This document shows positions 1 to 7,710 of a stretch of 64,000 nt of DNA, piece after piece. How positions within the stretch are numbered: position 1 is the stretch's first letter; every line of letters starts with the position of its first letter. The position numbers were made by a program, and so were the translations under genes. The stretch is from Phaeodactylibacter sp. (GTDB taxonomy: Bacteria > Bacteroidota > Bacteroidia > Chitinophagales > Saprospiraceae): positions 1 to 64,000 of the forward strand of contig JAGFJD010000530.1 in NCBI GenBank assembly GCA_024102975.1. The letters are read 5' to 3'. A model generated the notes under the pieces. That model searched no databases, had not been told where the DNA came from, and saw only the letters and a list, made by a program, of their open reading frames with translations.

Positions 1-1212
1 GATCCGGTCGAAGGTCGTGCCGTCGAGCGCGTCCCCGAAGTCGTTGCGGAACCCGTTGCCGTCGTTGAAGAGCAGACCGAGGCCGCCCTGCGAGCCCTGC
101 CGACCGATGCGGACCTGGCCCACCGGGATCAGGAACTGCAGCCACAGCCGCCGAAGCCGGAAGGTCTGCGAGAGGTCGCCGTCGATGAGGCTCGTCTCGG
201 ACGGGTCGTTCGCGAAGAGGGGCGTCCCGGAGATGCGCGCGTTGTCGCCGAACACGACGTTGTCGAGCGCGTCGATCTGCGCGTGAAGGGCGGCGACCGG
301 GTTCTCCTGGTCCGAGCCGTAGAGGATCGACGGGTCGAGGCGCAGACGCATGAACCCGTAGGCCGCGTGGGCCGCGCCGTCGACGGCGGGGGACGCGCCG
401 GGCACCGGCTGCGCGTCGGTGGTCACGAGGCGCGCGCGGTAGTAGCCGTGGAGGTGGATGTTGATCGGGATCCCGCTCGATCCACCGCCGCCGCCGGAGC
501 CGCCGCCGCCGATCCAGGGGCCGGGCAGGAAAATCCATCCGCCGCCGCGCCGTTTACGGCGGGGGTGGTGGTCGTAGCGGCCACCGCGGTAGTAACCGCC
601 GTCGTCGTCGTCGTCATCCTGGCCCTTGCGGGAGAGGAGGATGATCACGATGATGATCACGGCGATGACCAGGATGGAAGGGATGCCGCCTTCGGCATCC
701 CGCTGCTGTTGCTGCTGCTGGCCTTCGCCGGTATATTCGCCCTGGGCCAGCTCCATAATGGCACTGGTGGCGCGGTCGAGGCCCGAGTAATAGCGCTCCT
801 GGCGGAAGGCCGGGGCGATGATGTTGTCAATGACGCGCTTGGCCAGGGCGTCAGGCAGGAAGCCTTCGGCGCCGAAGCCGGTCTGGATGCGGATTTCCCG
901 ATCCTGTTTAGCGACATAGATCAGCACGCCGTTGTCGTACTCTCCGCCGCCGATACCCCAGGCGCGGGCCAGGCGGTAGGAATAGTCGAAGGGGTCCTCG
1001 CCCTCCAGGGAGTTTTCGGTGACGATGGCGATCTGGGTGGAGGTTGCCCGGGCGTAGTCCCGCAGTTTGCGCTCCAGTTGCCGGGACTCCTGGCTGCTCA
1101 GCAGGCCGGCGAAGTCGTTGACCAGCATGTCGGTCCGTGCCGGAATCTGTTTCTGGCCGATGGCCAGCAGGGAGAAAGAGAGCAGGATAGTGGTCAGGAT
1201 GGATCGGAACAT
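1..1212 (-). CDS. TPM-domain protein fused in frame to a porin-like sequence (partial, probable chimera)
   Basis: The frame stays open from the ATG at 1212 to the window edge (404 codons, no stop). Residues 1-20 are a signal peptide ending near AIGQ. Residues ~25-165 form a TPM (YgcG/DUF477) domain with TQIAIVT, DNGVLIYV and IQTGFGAEG. A hydrophobic helix (ILVIAVIIIVIILL) follows, then an Asp run and a Gly/Arg-rich tail. TPM proteins of this type normally end soon after a GGGGFGG-like tail. Here, after the Gly run at about 485-520, the frame continues as GYYRARL, RLRLDP, AQIDALDNVVFGDN, RLWLQFLIPVGQ and LLFNDGNGFRNDFGD, which resembles outer-membrane barrels of myxobacteria and relatives. In that part nearly every codon ends in G or C, unlike the TPM part. 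I infer a real TPM gene downstream of lemA joined to unrelated DNA. Confidence 0.7.
   Translation of the reverse strand, partial: MFRSILTTILLSFSLLAIGQKQIPARTDMLVNDFAGLLSSQESRQLERKLRDYARATSTQIAIVTENSLEGEDPFDYSYRLARAWGIGGGEYDNGVLIYVAKQDREIRIQTGFGAEGFLPDALAKRVIDNIIAPAFRQERYYSGLDRATSAIMELAQGEYTGEGQQQQQQRDAEGGIPSILVIAVIIIVIILLSRKGQDDDDDDGGYYRGGRYDHHPRRKRRGGGWIFLPGPWIGGGGSGGGGGSSGIPINIHLHGYYRARLVTTDAQPVPGASPAVDGAAHAAYGFMRLRLDPSILYGSDQENPVAALHAQIDALDNVVFGDNARISGTPLFANDPSETSLIDGDLSQTFRLRRLWLQFLIPVGQVRIGRQGSQGGLGLLFNDGNGFRNDFGDALDGTTFDRI
480..530. other. Putative chimeric junction in Gly-codon repeat
   Basis: A run of GGC/GGA glycine codons (plus strand ccgccgcc) separates Bacteroidota-like coding sequence above ~530 from much more GC-rich coding sequence below ~480. 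Both sides use the same reading frame. Such low-complexity sequence is a typical site for assembly joins. Confidence 0.55.
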
Positions 1213-1222
1213 GGTGATTAAT

Positions 1223-1651
1223 CTAACTATACGAAATATCATCGGGCAATTCGTTGGTATCGTCCTGCTGATAAGGGAAAAAAGCTTTGAGTTTTTCGCC
1301 CACCTGTTCGATGGCCAGGCAGATGCCTTCGGCGAAGGCGCCCCGGCGGAAGTGCTCCTGCATGAGGTCGCGTTCTTCCTGCCAGAAATTTTCCGGCACC
1401 ACTTTGTTGATGCCTTCGTCGCCGAGGATGGCGAAGGCCTTGCGCTCCGGCGCCAGGATGATCAGCACGCCGTTGCGGGCTTCGGTTTTGTGCATGCCGA
1501 GGCGGAAGAAGACCTTTTTTGCTTCCTTCATGATGTCCTCTTTGGGGTCGTCTTCCAGGTGTACGCGGATTTCCCCGGAGGTGTTGCGCTCCGCCGAGCG
1601 GATGGCGGCGATGATCTGTTCTTCCTGTTCGGGGGTGAAAAATTTGAGCAT
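1223..1651 (-). CDS. TPM-domain protein (second copy, no signal peptide)
   Basis: This 142-residue protein is a TPM/YgcG-type domain: MLKFFTPEQEEQIIAAI, then GEIRVHLED, NGVLIILAPE, FAILGDEGINKVVP and a helical C-terminus ending PDDISYS. I chose the ATG at 1651; the open frame upstream only translates the 8-bp tandem repeat. There is no signal peptide or membrane segment, so it is probably cytoplasmic. It lies between lemA (upstream) and the exported TPM gene (11 bp downstream), the lemA-TPM-TPM order often seen in Bacteroidota. TPM domains have been linked to phosphatase or repair roles in other lineages; the role here is unknown. Confidence 0.85.
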   Translation of the reverse strand: MLKFFTPEQEEQIIAAIRSAERNTSGEIRVHLEDDPKEDIMKEAKKVFFRLGMHKTEARNGVLIILAPERKAFAILGDEGINKVVPENFWQEERDLMQEHFRRGAFAEGICLAIEQVGEKLKAFFPYQQDDTNELPDDISYS

Positions 1652-1660
1652 GGCATGACG

Positions 1661-1798
1661 GTGTTGTGGTGTTTCGGTGTTGTGGTGTTGTGGTGTTGTG
1701 GTGTTGTGGTGTTTCGGTGTTGTGGCCTTTCCGATCGTCGGGGTAAATGTTGCGGCCCTGGTGCCGGGGCCATAAAACCGAAACACCACAACACCAAA
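1661..1798. repeat. 8-bp tandem repeat with inverted copy
   Basis: Eight units of gtgttgtg / gtgtttcg run from 1661 to 1724. An inverted partial copy (accgaaacaccacaacacc) lies near 1778-1796. The pair can fold back across the gap between lemA and the TPM gene. A related word recurs at ~32904. Confidence 0.85.
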
Positions 1799-1822
1799 AT
1801 ACCTTATCTTTCCTGCCCGGCC

Positions 1823-2410
1823 CTAAAACTCCACCTTCGGCGCCTCCTGGGCGCTGGCTTCCGCTTCGAACTGCGCTTTCTGGTCGAAGCCGAACATGCC
1901 GGCGTAGAGGCTGCCGGGGAAGCGGCGCACCCGCTTATTATAGGCGGTGACCACGTCGTTGTAGCGGTCGCGCGCCACTTTGATGCGGTTTTCGGTGCCT
2001 TCCAGTTGGACCTGCAGCTCTTTGAAGTTCTCGCTGGCCCGCAGTTGCGGGTAGTTCTCGGAGACGAGCAGCAGGCGCCCCAGCGACTGGCTAAGGCCGG
2101 ACTGGGCCTCCTGGAACTCCTTGAGCTTTTCCGGCGTCAGGTTGGTGGGGTCGATGTTGATGCTCGTGGCCCGGGAACGCGCCTGGGTCACTTCCGTGAG
2201 GGTGCTCTTTTCGAAATCGGCCACCCCCTTGACGGTGTTCACCAGGTTGGGGATGAGGTCGGCGCGGCGCTGGTAGGCGCTCTGCACTTTGCCCCATTCG
2301 TTCTCGACGTTCTCTTCCATATCGACGAAGGTGTTGTAGCTGTTGCAGCCACTGACAAAAAGGATCAGCCCGAGGCCGATCAGGACTACTGCTAAGACTA
2401 GTGATCTCAT
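1823..2410 (-). CDS. lemA: LemA family lipoprotein
   Basis: The 195-residue protein begins with a hydrophobic helix and a lipobox ending FVSGC (Cys22). The LemA core follows: YNTFVDMEENVENEWGKVQ, RRADLIPNLVNTVKG, AR..A, and LQVQLEGTENRIKVARDRYND, AYN, FPGSLYAGMFGF near the end. LemA proteins are coiled helical membrane-anchored proteins of poorly defined role, commonly encoded with TPM proteins as here. It is the first gene of a minus-strand group lemA-TPM-TPM. Length is normal for the family. A 172-bp gap with a tandem/inverted repeat separates it from the next gene. Confidence 0.93.
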   Translation of the reverse strand: MRSLVLAVVLIGLGLILFVSGCNSYNTFVDMEENVENEWGKVQSAYQRRADLIPNLVNTVKGVADFEKSTLTEVTQARSRATSINIDPTNLTPEKLKEFQEAQSGLSQSLGRLLLVSENYPQLRASENFKELQVQLEGTENRIKVARDRYNDVVTAYNKRVRRFPGSLYAGMFGFDQKAQFEAEASAQEAPKVEF

Positions 2411-2663
2411 CAGGATGGTTTTGTTTTGAGTTTGTAGTTTTCAAAATAACGAAAAAAAACACCACTTATTAAATGTTGAGGGGAGAGCAAGAGTTCTTTT
2501 TTTTCTGCGAAATGGCGGTTTTTGACGGCCGCTGGAAATTTATGAGATATGATTTGCGAGGTATGATTTTTGATTTTGCCAGATGGCACGGCAGCACAGC
2601 GATAGCCAGGCAGCCGGATCGGGAGCAAATCAATCACACATGCACCTCAAAATATACCCCTCC
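2411..2663. other. Intergenic region, nothing recognised
   Basis: About 250 bp between meaB and lemA. It is comparatively AT-rich just upstream of lemA (runs of t and a at 2445-2515), as expected for a promoter region. I see no gene or clear repeat. Confidence 0.4.
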
Positions 2664-3728
2664 TCACCCCTTCAAAAACAACCCCACCAGTTCCTCCGCG
2701 CCCTGAAAGGGCGACAGTTTTCCCTCCAGCACGGCCTGTTCGATGGATTTCAGTTTTTCGCGTACCTGGGCATTTCCGGCGAAGGCGGCGCGCAACTGTT
2801 GGTTGATGGCTTCGTGCAGCCAGAAGTGGGCCTGAGCCTGCCGGTTTTTTTCGAAAAAGCCGTTTGCTTTTGTGGTTTTGAGGTAATCTTCCGCCACGGC
2901 CCAGGCTTCGGCGATGCCCGTGCCGGTGGTGGCGGAGCATATCTCCACCCGGGGCGCCCATCCGCTCTCTTTGGATGGCAGGAGGTGGAGGGCGTTGCGG
3001 TATTCCTGGCGGGCGCGTTTGGCCAGGGGCAGGCGTTCCCCGTCGGCCTTGTTGACGGCGATGAGGTCGGCCATTTCGACGATGCCCCGTTTGATGCCCT
3101 GCAGCTCGTCGCCCGCGCCGGGCAGCAGGAGCAGGAGGAAGAAGTCGGCCATGGAATGCACGGCCGTTTCGGATTGCCCGACGCCCACCGTTTCGATAAA
3201 AATGGTATCGTATCCGGCCGCTTCGCAGAGGATGATGGATTCCCGCGTCTTGCGGGCCACGCCACCCAGGGATTCGCCGGCAGGGGAGGGGCGGATGAAG
3301 GCCTCCTCCCGGCTGGCCAGTTTTTCCATGCGGGTTTTGTCGCCCAGGATGCTGCCCCGGCTCACCTGGCTGCTGGGGTCGATGGCCAGCACGGCTAGCC
3401 GCCCCCCCTGCTGCAGCAGGTGCTGGCCCAGGGCTTCGATGAAGGTGCTCTTGCCTGCCCCCGGGCTTCCGGTGATGCCCACCCGGAAGGACCGGCCGCT
3501 GTGCGGCAGGCAGCTTTCGATGATGGCCTGGGCCAGCTCCTGGTGTTCCGGCCGCGTGCTTTCGATCAGGGTGATGGCCTGGCCGAGCAGCACCCGGCTG
3601 CCGCCGAGGATGCCCGCTACGTACTCAGCCGCCGGCCGGAGCTTCCGGCGCTGCGCCTGCAAATGGGGGTTGAGGCTCCCCGGCTGAGGTACGCCGCTTT
3701 TGACTTGTGGTTTGGTACGCTTGGGCAT
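2664..3728 (-). CDS. meaB: Methylmalonyl-CoA mutase-associated GTPase MeaB
   Basis: The 354-residue protein is a MeaB/ArgK (YgfD) G3E-type GTPase, which loads and protects adenosylcobalamin-dependent methylmalonyl-CoA mutase. Walker A is GSPGAGKS at 87-94; DPSSQVSRGSILGDK spans about 117-131; the switch region is ETVGVGQSE at 179-187; the guanine-specificity motif is NKAD at 226-229. A C-terminal helical dimerisation arm follows. The N-terminal ~35 residues are basic and variable. The mutase genes are not in this window. The nearby enoyl-CoA hydratase fits acyl-CoA metabolism generally. Length matches the family. Confidence 0.94.
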   Translation of the reverse strand: MPKRTKPQVKSGVPQPGSLNPHLQAQRRKLRPAAEYVAGILGGSRVLLGQAITLIESTRPEHQELAQAIIESCLPHSGRSFRVGITGSPGAGKSTFIEALGQHLLQQGGRLAVLAIDPSSQVSRGSILGDKTRMEKLASREEAFIRPSPAGESLGGVARKTRESIILCEAAGYDTIFIETVGVGQSETAVHSMADFFLLLLLPGAGDELQGIKRGIVEMADLIAVNKADGERLPLAKRARQEYRNALHLLPSKESGWAPRVEICSATTGTGIAEAWAVAEDYLKTTKANGFFEKNRQAQAHFWLHEAINQQLRAAFAGNAQVREKLKSIEQAVLEGKLSPFQGAEELVGLFLKG

Positions 3729-4187
3729 GGGGATGGTGTATGGTTATATGGTAATAAGTATATGGACTGAATTAGTGAATTAGTGAATGACTGATTAACG
3801 GGGGCTTAGAGTCGGTTTTATGTATCACTATTTGTGTCCAGATACTTACTTCGCTATAATAGCTTTTGCCTGGCGATTGTTGGGAAGTGTTGTCCGGCAA
3901 ATTTCTGAAACATAAACGAAAAACAGCCCCAACTGCCGAAATCAGGCTCCAAACATGCTCTAACACGGTCTTAAGGCCTGTTAAAGTTTTTCAGGCATTC
4001 ATATTGTTGTTTTAACTGATATTTTCAATGTGTTGTCTATCAGTTTTTTAGGGTTTTTTTTCGGTTTAACGATTGGAGGCGGCAACCCGGCAAATGGGTT
4101 AAACTCTCCTAAATCCGGCGGCCGCCGCTCCGGCCCCCTTGACCGCTGTTTCCTTTTTTTTCTTCTTTGTACTGACATTTGCAGTGA

Positions 4188-4309
4188 TTAAAAAATAACT
4201 TCACTCTTTTAGATTCGTAGTTGTAGCTCGTTCATCAGCCTGGCTTTGCGAGATTCCTGCTTGGCTGATTCACTTCACTACAACTACGAATCGTGAAGTT
4301 ATTTTTTAA
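4188..4309. repeat. Nested inverted-repeat (foldback) element
   Basis: Outer arms ttaaaaaataacttcac (4188) and gtgaagttattttttaa (4293-4309) pair perfectly. Second arms gattcgtagttgtag (4212-4226) and ctacaactacgaatc (4278-4292) pair over 15 bp. A third pair, atcagcc/ggctgat, lies inside. The left side has a 7-base insertion between the arms. It looks like a MITE-like or structured intergenic element; no protein is encoded. Confidence 0.8.
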
Positions 4310-4318
4310 GGATACCTC

Positions 4319-4429
4319 TGAAAACAATCTACATGCTTTTTACGCCTGAATGCCCATACCCGACAACCGGTGAAAACAATCTACATAACTACACCCCGTA
4401 TTCAGATCCTGAAAACCTTGAAAACAATT
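4319..4429 (+). repeat. Short direct repeat, three copies
   Basis: The 16-mer tgaaaacaatctacat occurs at 4319-4334 and 4371-4386, and its first ten bases recur at 4420-4429. Spacing is 52 and 49 bp. It lies next to the foldback element, beyond the stop codon of paaG. Confidence 0.7.
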
Positions 4430-4486
4430 AAACGCTATGAAAGCTGTAGGCCGGGGGAGAATGGATGCATTCCGTTTTCCCCCTTC

Positions 4487-5272
4487 TTACTCCCCCCTAA
4501 ACACCGGCTTCCTTTTTTCGAGGAACGCATTCACCCCCTCCTCGTAGTCGTAGGTTTGGCCGGCAGCGGACTGGAGCTGGTCTTCGATAGCCAGTTGGCG
4601 TTCCAGTCCGTTGTCGAGCGACTGGTTGAGGGCGCGTTTGGTGTAGCCCAGGCCTTTGGTGGGCATGAAGGAAAGCCGGCGGGCGATCTCCATGGATTTT
4701 TCTTCGAAATCCTCGTCGGGGAAAAAGCCATAGATCATGCCGAGGCGTTCGGCTTCCCGGGCGCTTACCTTATCGCCGAGCATCATGAGGGCGGAGGCTT
4801 TCTGGAAGCCGACGAGGCGGGGCAGGAAGAAGGTGCCTCCGCTGTCGGGGATGAGGCCGATCTTGCTGAAGGCCTGGATGAAGGAGGCCGATTCGGCGGC
4901 CACCACCACGTCGCAGGCCAGGGCGATGTTGGCGCCTGCGCCGGCGGCCACGCCGTTGACGGCGGCGACGACCGGCTTTTCGATCTCCCGAATCCGCACG
5001 ATGATGGGGTTGTAGTGTTCGGTGAGGATGGTCGTCATCCCGGGGCCGTCTTCGGCGACGACCTCCTGGAGGTCCTGCCCGGCGGAGAAAGCCTTGCCGG
5101 CGCCGGTGAGGTAGATGGCGCGCACCTGCGGGTCGTCGCGGCACTGGTCGAGGCAGGCCTGCAGGGCCAGGGCCATTTCCCGGTTGAAGCTGTTGTATAC
5201 GTTGGGTCGGTTGAGCGTGATCCGGGCTACGTGCCCGTCGGCTTCGAAGAGGATAGTGGTGTTGTCTGGCAT
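4487..5272 (-). CDS. paaG: Enoyl-CoA hydratase/isomerase, PaaG-like
   Basis: The 261-residue crotonase-fold protein has the oxyanion-hole segment GAGKAFSAGQDLQ (57-69), VNGVAAGAGANIALACD (105-121) and IPDSGGTFFLPRLVG (141-155), whose Asp143 matches the catalytic Asp of PaaG. The C-terminus TYDYEEGVNAFLEKRKPVF is typical of the family. PaaG isomerises ring-1,2-epoxyphenylacetyl-CoA to an oxepin in aerobic phenylacetate breakdown. The next gene upstream is a PaaD-like factor, supporting this over a generic enoyl-CoA hydratase. The other paa genes are absent here, so a beta-oxidation role remains possible. Confidence 0.85.
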   Translation of the reverse strand: MPDNTTILFEADGHVARITLNRPNVYNSFNREMALALQACLDQCRDDPQVRAIYLTGAGKAFSAGQDLQEVVAEDGPGMTTILTEHYNPIIVRIREIEKPVVAAVNGVAAGAGANIALACDVVVAAESASFIQAFSKIGLIPDSGGTFFLPRLVGFQKASALMMLGDKVSAREAERLGMIYGFFPDEDFEEKSMEIARRLSFMPTKGLGYTKRALNQSLDNGLERQLAIEDQLQSAAGQTYDYEEGVNAFLEKRKPVFRGE

Positions 5273-5340
5273 GGAGGTTCGGGTAGTGTGATTATACTGT
5301 TATATTGTTATTATTGTTATATTGTTGGGGTAGCCTCTAG

Positions 5341-5493
5341 TGCTTTGATTTTGAAATACAAACATATGAGGCGCGGAGCGCTCAAACCATCGTGTCTCAA
5401 TCCTTCCGAATCGAGTTCGGAACAGGTACTGCGCCTTCGCGCCTCTGCGTGAGATATCACAACGTATAGTGCGTGCAATTTGAAATCAAAGCA
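5341..5493. repeat. Nested inverted repeat between paaG and paaD
   Basis: Outer arms tgctttgattt (5341-5351) and aaatcaaagca (5483-5493) are complementary. Inner arms gaggcgc (5368) and gcgcctc (5438) pair as well. The element sits in the 262-bp gap between two co-directional genes. Confidence 0.65.
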
Positions 5494-5534
5494 TTAGGTG
5501 CCAAGCCTGTAACACCGGTATTCATTCCTTCCCC

Positions 5535-6029
5535 TCAATGGCACTTAAAATAGTCGAAAGGCTCCCTGCAATCCAGGCAGCGGTAGAGGGCTTTACAGGC
5601 GGTGGAGCCGAACTGGCTGACCATTTCAGTGTGTCCGGACCCACATTGGGGGCACTCCACCACCGGCCCTTTCTGAAAGAGGGCGTTTTTGTCGACGCTG
5701 CCATCGACGGGGGGGGCGATGCCGTAGGCTTTGAGCCGTTGGCGCCCCCGCTCGGTGATCCAGTCGGTTGTCCAGGCCGGGTGGAGGACGGTGGTGACCC
5801 TGACTTCATCGAAACCCTTTTCCTGGAGGGCGGCCCGGATGTTGACCTCAATGGTGTTCATGGCCGGGCAGCCCGAATAGGTGGGGGTGATGACCACCTC
5901 TACAGCTTCGCCATCGACCCTGATGTCCCGGATGATGCCCATATCGGTAACGGTGAGCACGGGGATTTCGGGATCGGTCACTTCTTCCAGGATGTCCCGG
6001 ATGTCTTCTTTTGTGGTTGTACTTGTCAT
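5535..6029 (-). CDS. paaD: 1,2-phenylacetyl-CoA epoxidase subunit PaaD-like (DUF59)
   Basis: Taken from the ATG at 6029 the protein has 164 residues; an earlier ATG at 6074 adds 15 residues with no family support. The N-terminal MIP18/DUF59 domain has EEVTDPEIPVLTVTDMGI, ITPTYSGCPAM and VTTVLHPAWTTDWITE. The C-terminus has paired cysteines (VECPQCGS and ALYRCLDCREPFDYFKCH), a zinc- or FeS-binding tail specific to PaaD rather than SufT-like relatives. PaaD is thought to assist maturation of the diiron PaaABC(D)E epoxygenase. It lies just upstream of paaG on the same strand; paaABCE are not in the window. Confidence 0.88.
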   Translation of the reverse strand: MTSTTTKEDIRDILEEVTDPEIPVLTVTDMGIIRDIRVDGEAVEVVITPTYSGCPAMNTIEVNIRAALQEKGFDEVRVTTVLHPAWTTDWITERGRQRLKAYGIAPPVDGSVDKNALFQKGPVVECPQCGSGHTEMVSQFGSTACKALYRCLDCREPFDYFKCH

Positions 6030-6103
6030 GGTTAGGTATTTTTGTATAGGCAGTACGGCCCATCCATCCTTCATTCACTCACTCATTCCAACACCCACCC
6101 CCC

Positions 6104-7435
6104 TCAATCGGTTTTGACCATTTCCAGGTTGCGGACCATGAGCAGGAAAGATCGGGCGAATTCGGGCAGGTTGTCGTACCGGAGGGTTCCGGTGGCGGGG
6201 TTGAGGTTGGGATAGTAGGACCGGTTGTTTTCCACGATACGGCTGATGGCCTTTTTGATGGCGCGCCTGTCAAATTTCCGGGTGGCCTTATCGTAGTAGC
6301 TGAGGGCAAAGCCCAGGCTTTTGAAGTAGTCGGCCTCCATGATCTGGTAATAGAGGTGGAAAAGGTCGCGGTCGGGTTTTGGCACGGCGTAGTTGAACAT
6401 GCAGTAACCCACGATATAGCCGGGGATGGCAAGGGCGATGTTGTCGTATCCGTGTTCTTTATACCAGTCCATGTGGAAGAGTTCGGCGTCGATGATGCTG
6501 ACGACCCGGTCGTGGTGCACCGAGTGGGTGATGCCGAAGGTAGACTTGACGCGGTACATTTCCTTGAAGAACTCCTCCTTGTCGCGTTCCAGCAGTTCCC
6601 GGAGTTCGGTGCAGAGCACCTGGTTTTTGCCGGCGGTGGCCAGCCCGTCGTTCTCGTAGTATTTGCGGTGGAAGTGTTCGAGGGATTCCATCATGAAGCC
6701 TTCCGGCTTGATGAGGTAATCGAGCCGGTAGATGAGGTCGAGCAGCAGGTAGCCGATGCTTCCGGAGTACTGGATTTTGTCGAGCTTGCCGTTTTCGGCC
6801 TCCTCCAGGGCCTTTTTGACCTGGCTGATGAGGTAGTTGTATTTGGCCTCTTTCTCGGGCAGGGGCAGCTCTTCGAGGTGGCTGGTATCGACCGGCTGGA
6901 GGCTTTTGAACTCTTCCAGCAGCAGGTCGTCCTGCTTGTCGGCTTTGGTGGCCACCTCTTTAAGGGCGTAGTATAATTTGTATGGAGAGCCGTCGAGGGT
7001 GTAGGTATCGAAGATGATGGCGATGTTGCCCTCCTCATCGAGGGCGAACCGGCTGTATTTGAGGTTGAAGTTTTGTTCGAGCAGGCGCCGCATGAAGGCC
7101 ACGTTCAGGGCTTTTGCCCGGACGACTTTGGCTTCCACCTTGACCTTCTGGGGCGTGGCCTTGCCGGTGATCTTCTTTGAACCCTGGTACAGTTCGAATT
7201 CCAGGCCGCCCTTCACCTCCCTGCACCGCACATTGTCTTCCTCTTCGTCGCGAAGGTAGTAGAAAAACTGCTTGTAGCTCTCCAGGTATTCCTGCTTGTC
7301 GAACTTGTCCAGCGCCACGTCCCAGGCGGTATAGCGGGAGCTGTCCTTGTAGGAGTCGCTGTAGCGTCCAAAGCTGATCTTCGGTTGTTCCCTTTCTTCC
7401 GTTTTTGTGCCAAAAATGCGGTCGAACAATCCCAT
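6104..7435 (-). CDS. Unknown 443-residue protein
   Basis: I do not recognise this family. The protein starts MGLFDRIFGTK and has no signal peptide or clear membrane helix, so it is probably cytoplasmic. Residues ~30-180 are rich in charged residues, with a segment (YTAWDVALDKFDKQEYLESYKQFFYYLRDE) resembling a compact alpha/beta module near the N-terminus. Residues ~200-430 are helical and rich in Tyr and acidic residues. It ends 74 bp upstream of the paaD start on the same strand. Codon use matches its neighbours, so it looks like a native gene of this lineage. Confidence 0.8.
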   Translation of the reverse strand: MGLFDRIFGTKTEEREQPKISFGRYSDSYKDSSRYTAWDVALDKFDKQEYLESYKQFFYYLRDEEEDNVRCREVKGGLEFELYQGSKKITGKATPQKVKVEAKVVRAKALNVAFMRRLLEQNFNLKYSRFALDEEGNIAIIFDTYTLDGSPYKLYYALKEVATKADKQDDLLLEEFKSLQPVDTSHLEELPLPEKEAKYNYLISQVKKALEEAENGKLDKIQYSGSIGYLLLDLIYRLDYLIKPEGFMMESLEHFHRKYYENDGLATAGKNQVLCTELRELLERDKEEFFKEMYRVKSTFGITHSVHHDRVVSIIDAELFHMDWYKEHGYDNIALAIPGYIVGYCMFNYAVPKPDRDLFHLYYQIMEADYFKSLGFALSYYDKATRKFDRRAIKKAISRIVENNRSYYPNLNPATGTLRYDNLPEFARSFLLMVRNLEMVKTD

Positions 7436-7523
7436 TCTCTCTTTTTTTCCAACGGGAAATGTACAAAATCAACGCAAGTTAACAAAAAGCGGGAAAGGGA
7501 TGGAAAAAGGTTTTCACTTAATT

Positions 7524-7710
7524 AATCACTCTGTGATGCAACACGGTCGTTGAGAAAATGCGGGAAGCCGGGGTTGTTGGTTGTTTGTTGCCGGTTGTTT
7601 GTCCGGAGGGCCTGGGTTCCCGGGCTAACAACAGACAACGGCCAACGTGTCCGGCTTGGAGAAACAACTGATTATCTTTTTTTCTCACAGCCTCTGTCAC
7701 ATCACAGAAT
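7524..7710. repeat. Three-shell inverted repeat
   Basis: Outer arms aatcactctgtgatg (7524) and catcacagaatt (ending at the 3-prime end of the next gene), middle arms aagccgg/ccggctt (7565, 7651), and inner low-complexity arms of gttgttggttgtttgttg type (7571-7605) facing aacaacagacaacggcc (7627-7643) are concentric. The whole intergenic gap can fold into one long imperfect hairpin. Confidence 0.75.

Larger units (their letters stand above)
3729..4486. other. 758-bp gene-free stretch
   Basis: No convincing gene; the short open frame at 3772-3966 has no family features. The stretch contains a foldback element at 4188-4309 and three spaced copies of a short direct repeat at 4319-4429, each listed separately. 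Confidence 0.6.

Noticed and set aside
283..1221. 312-codon plus-strand frame at the left edge
   Set aside because: Antisense to the TPM coding sequence, which has clear family motifs.
3772..3966. 64-codon ORF in the meaB-paaG gap
   Set aside because: No family features, no clear promoter and low-complexity end.
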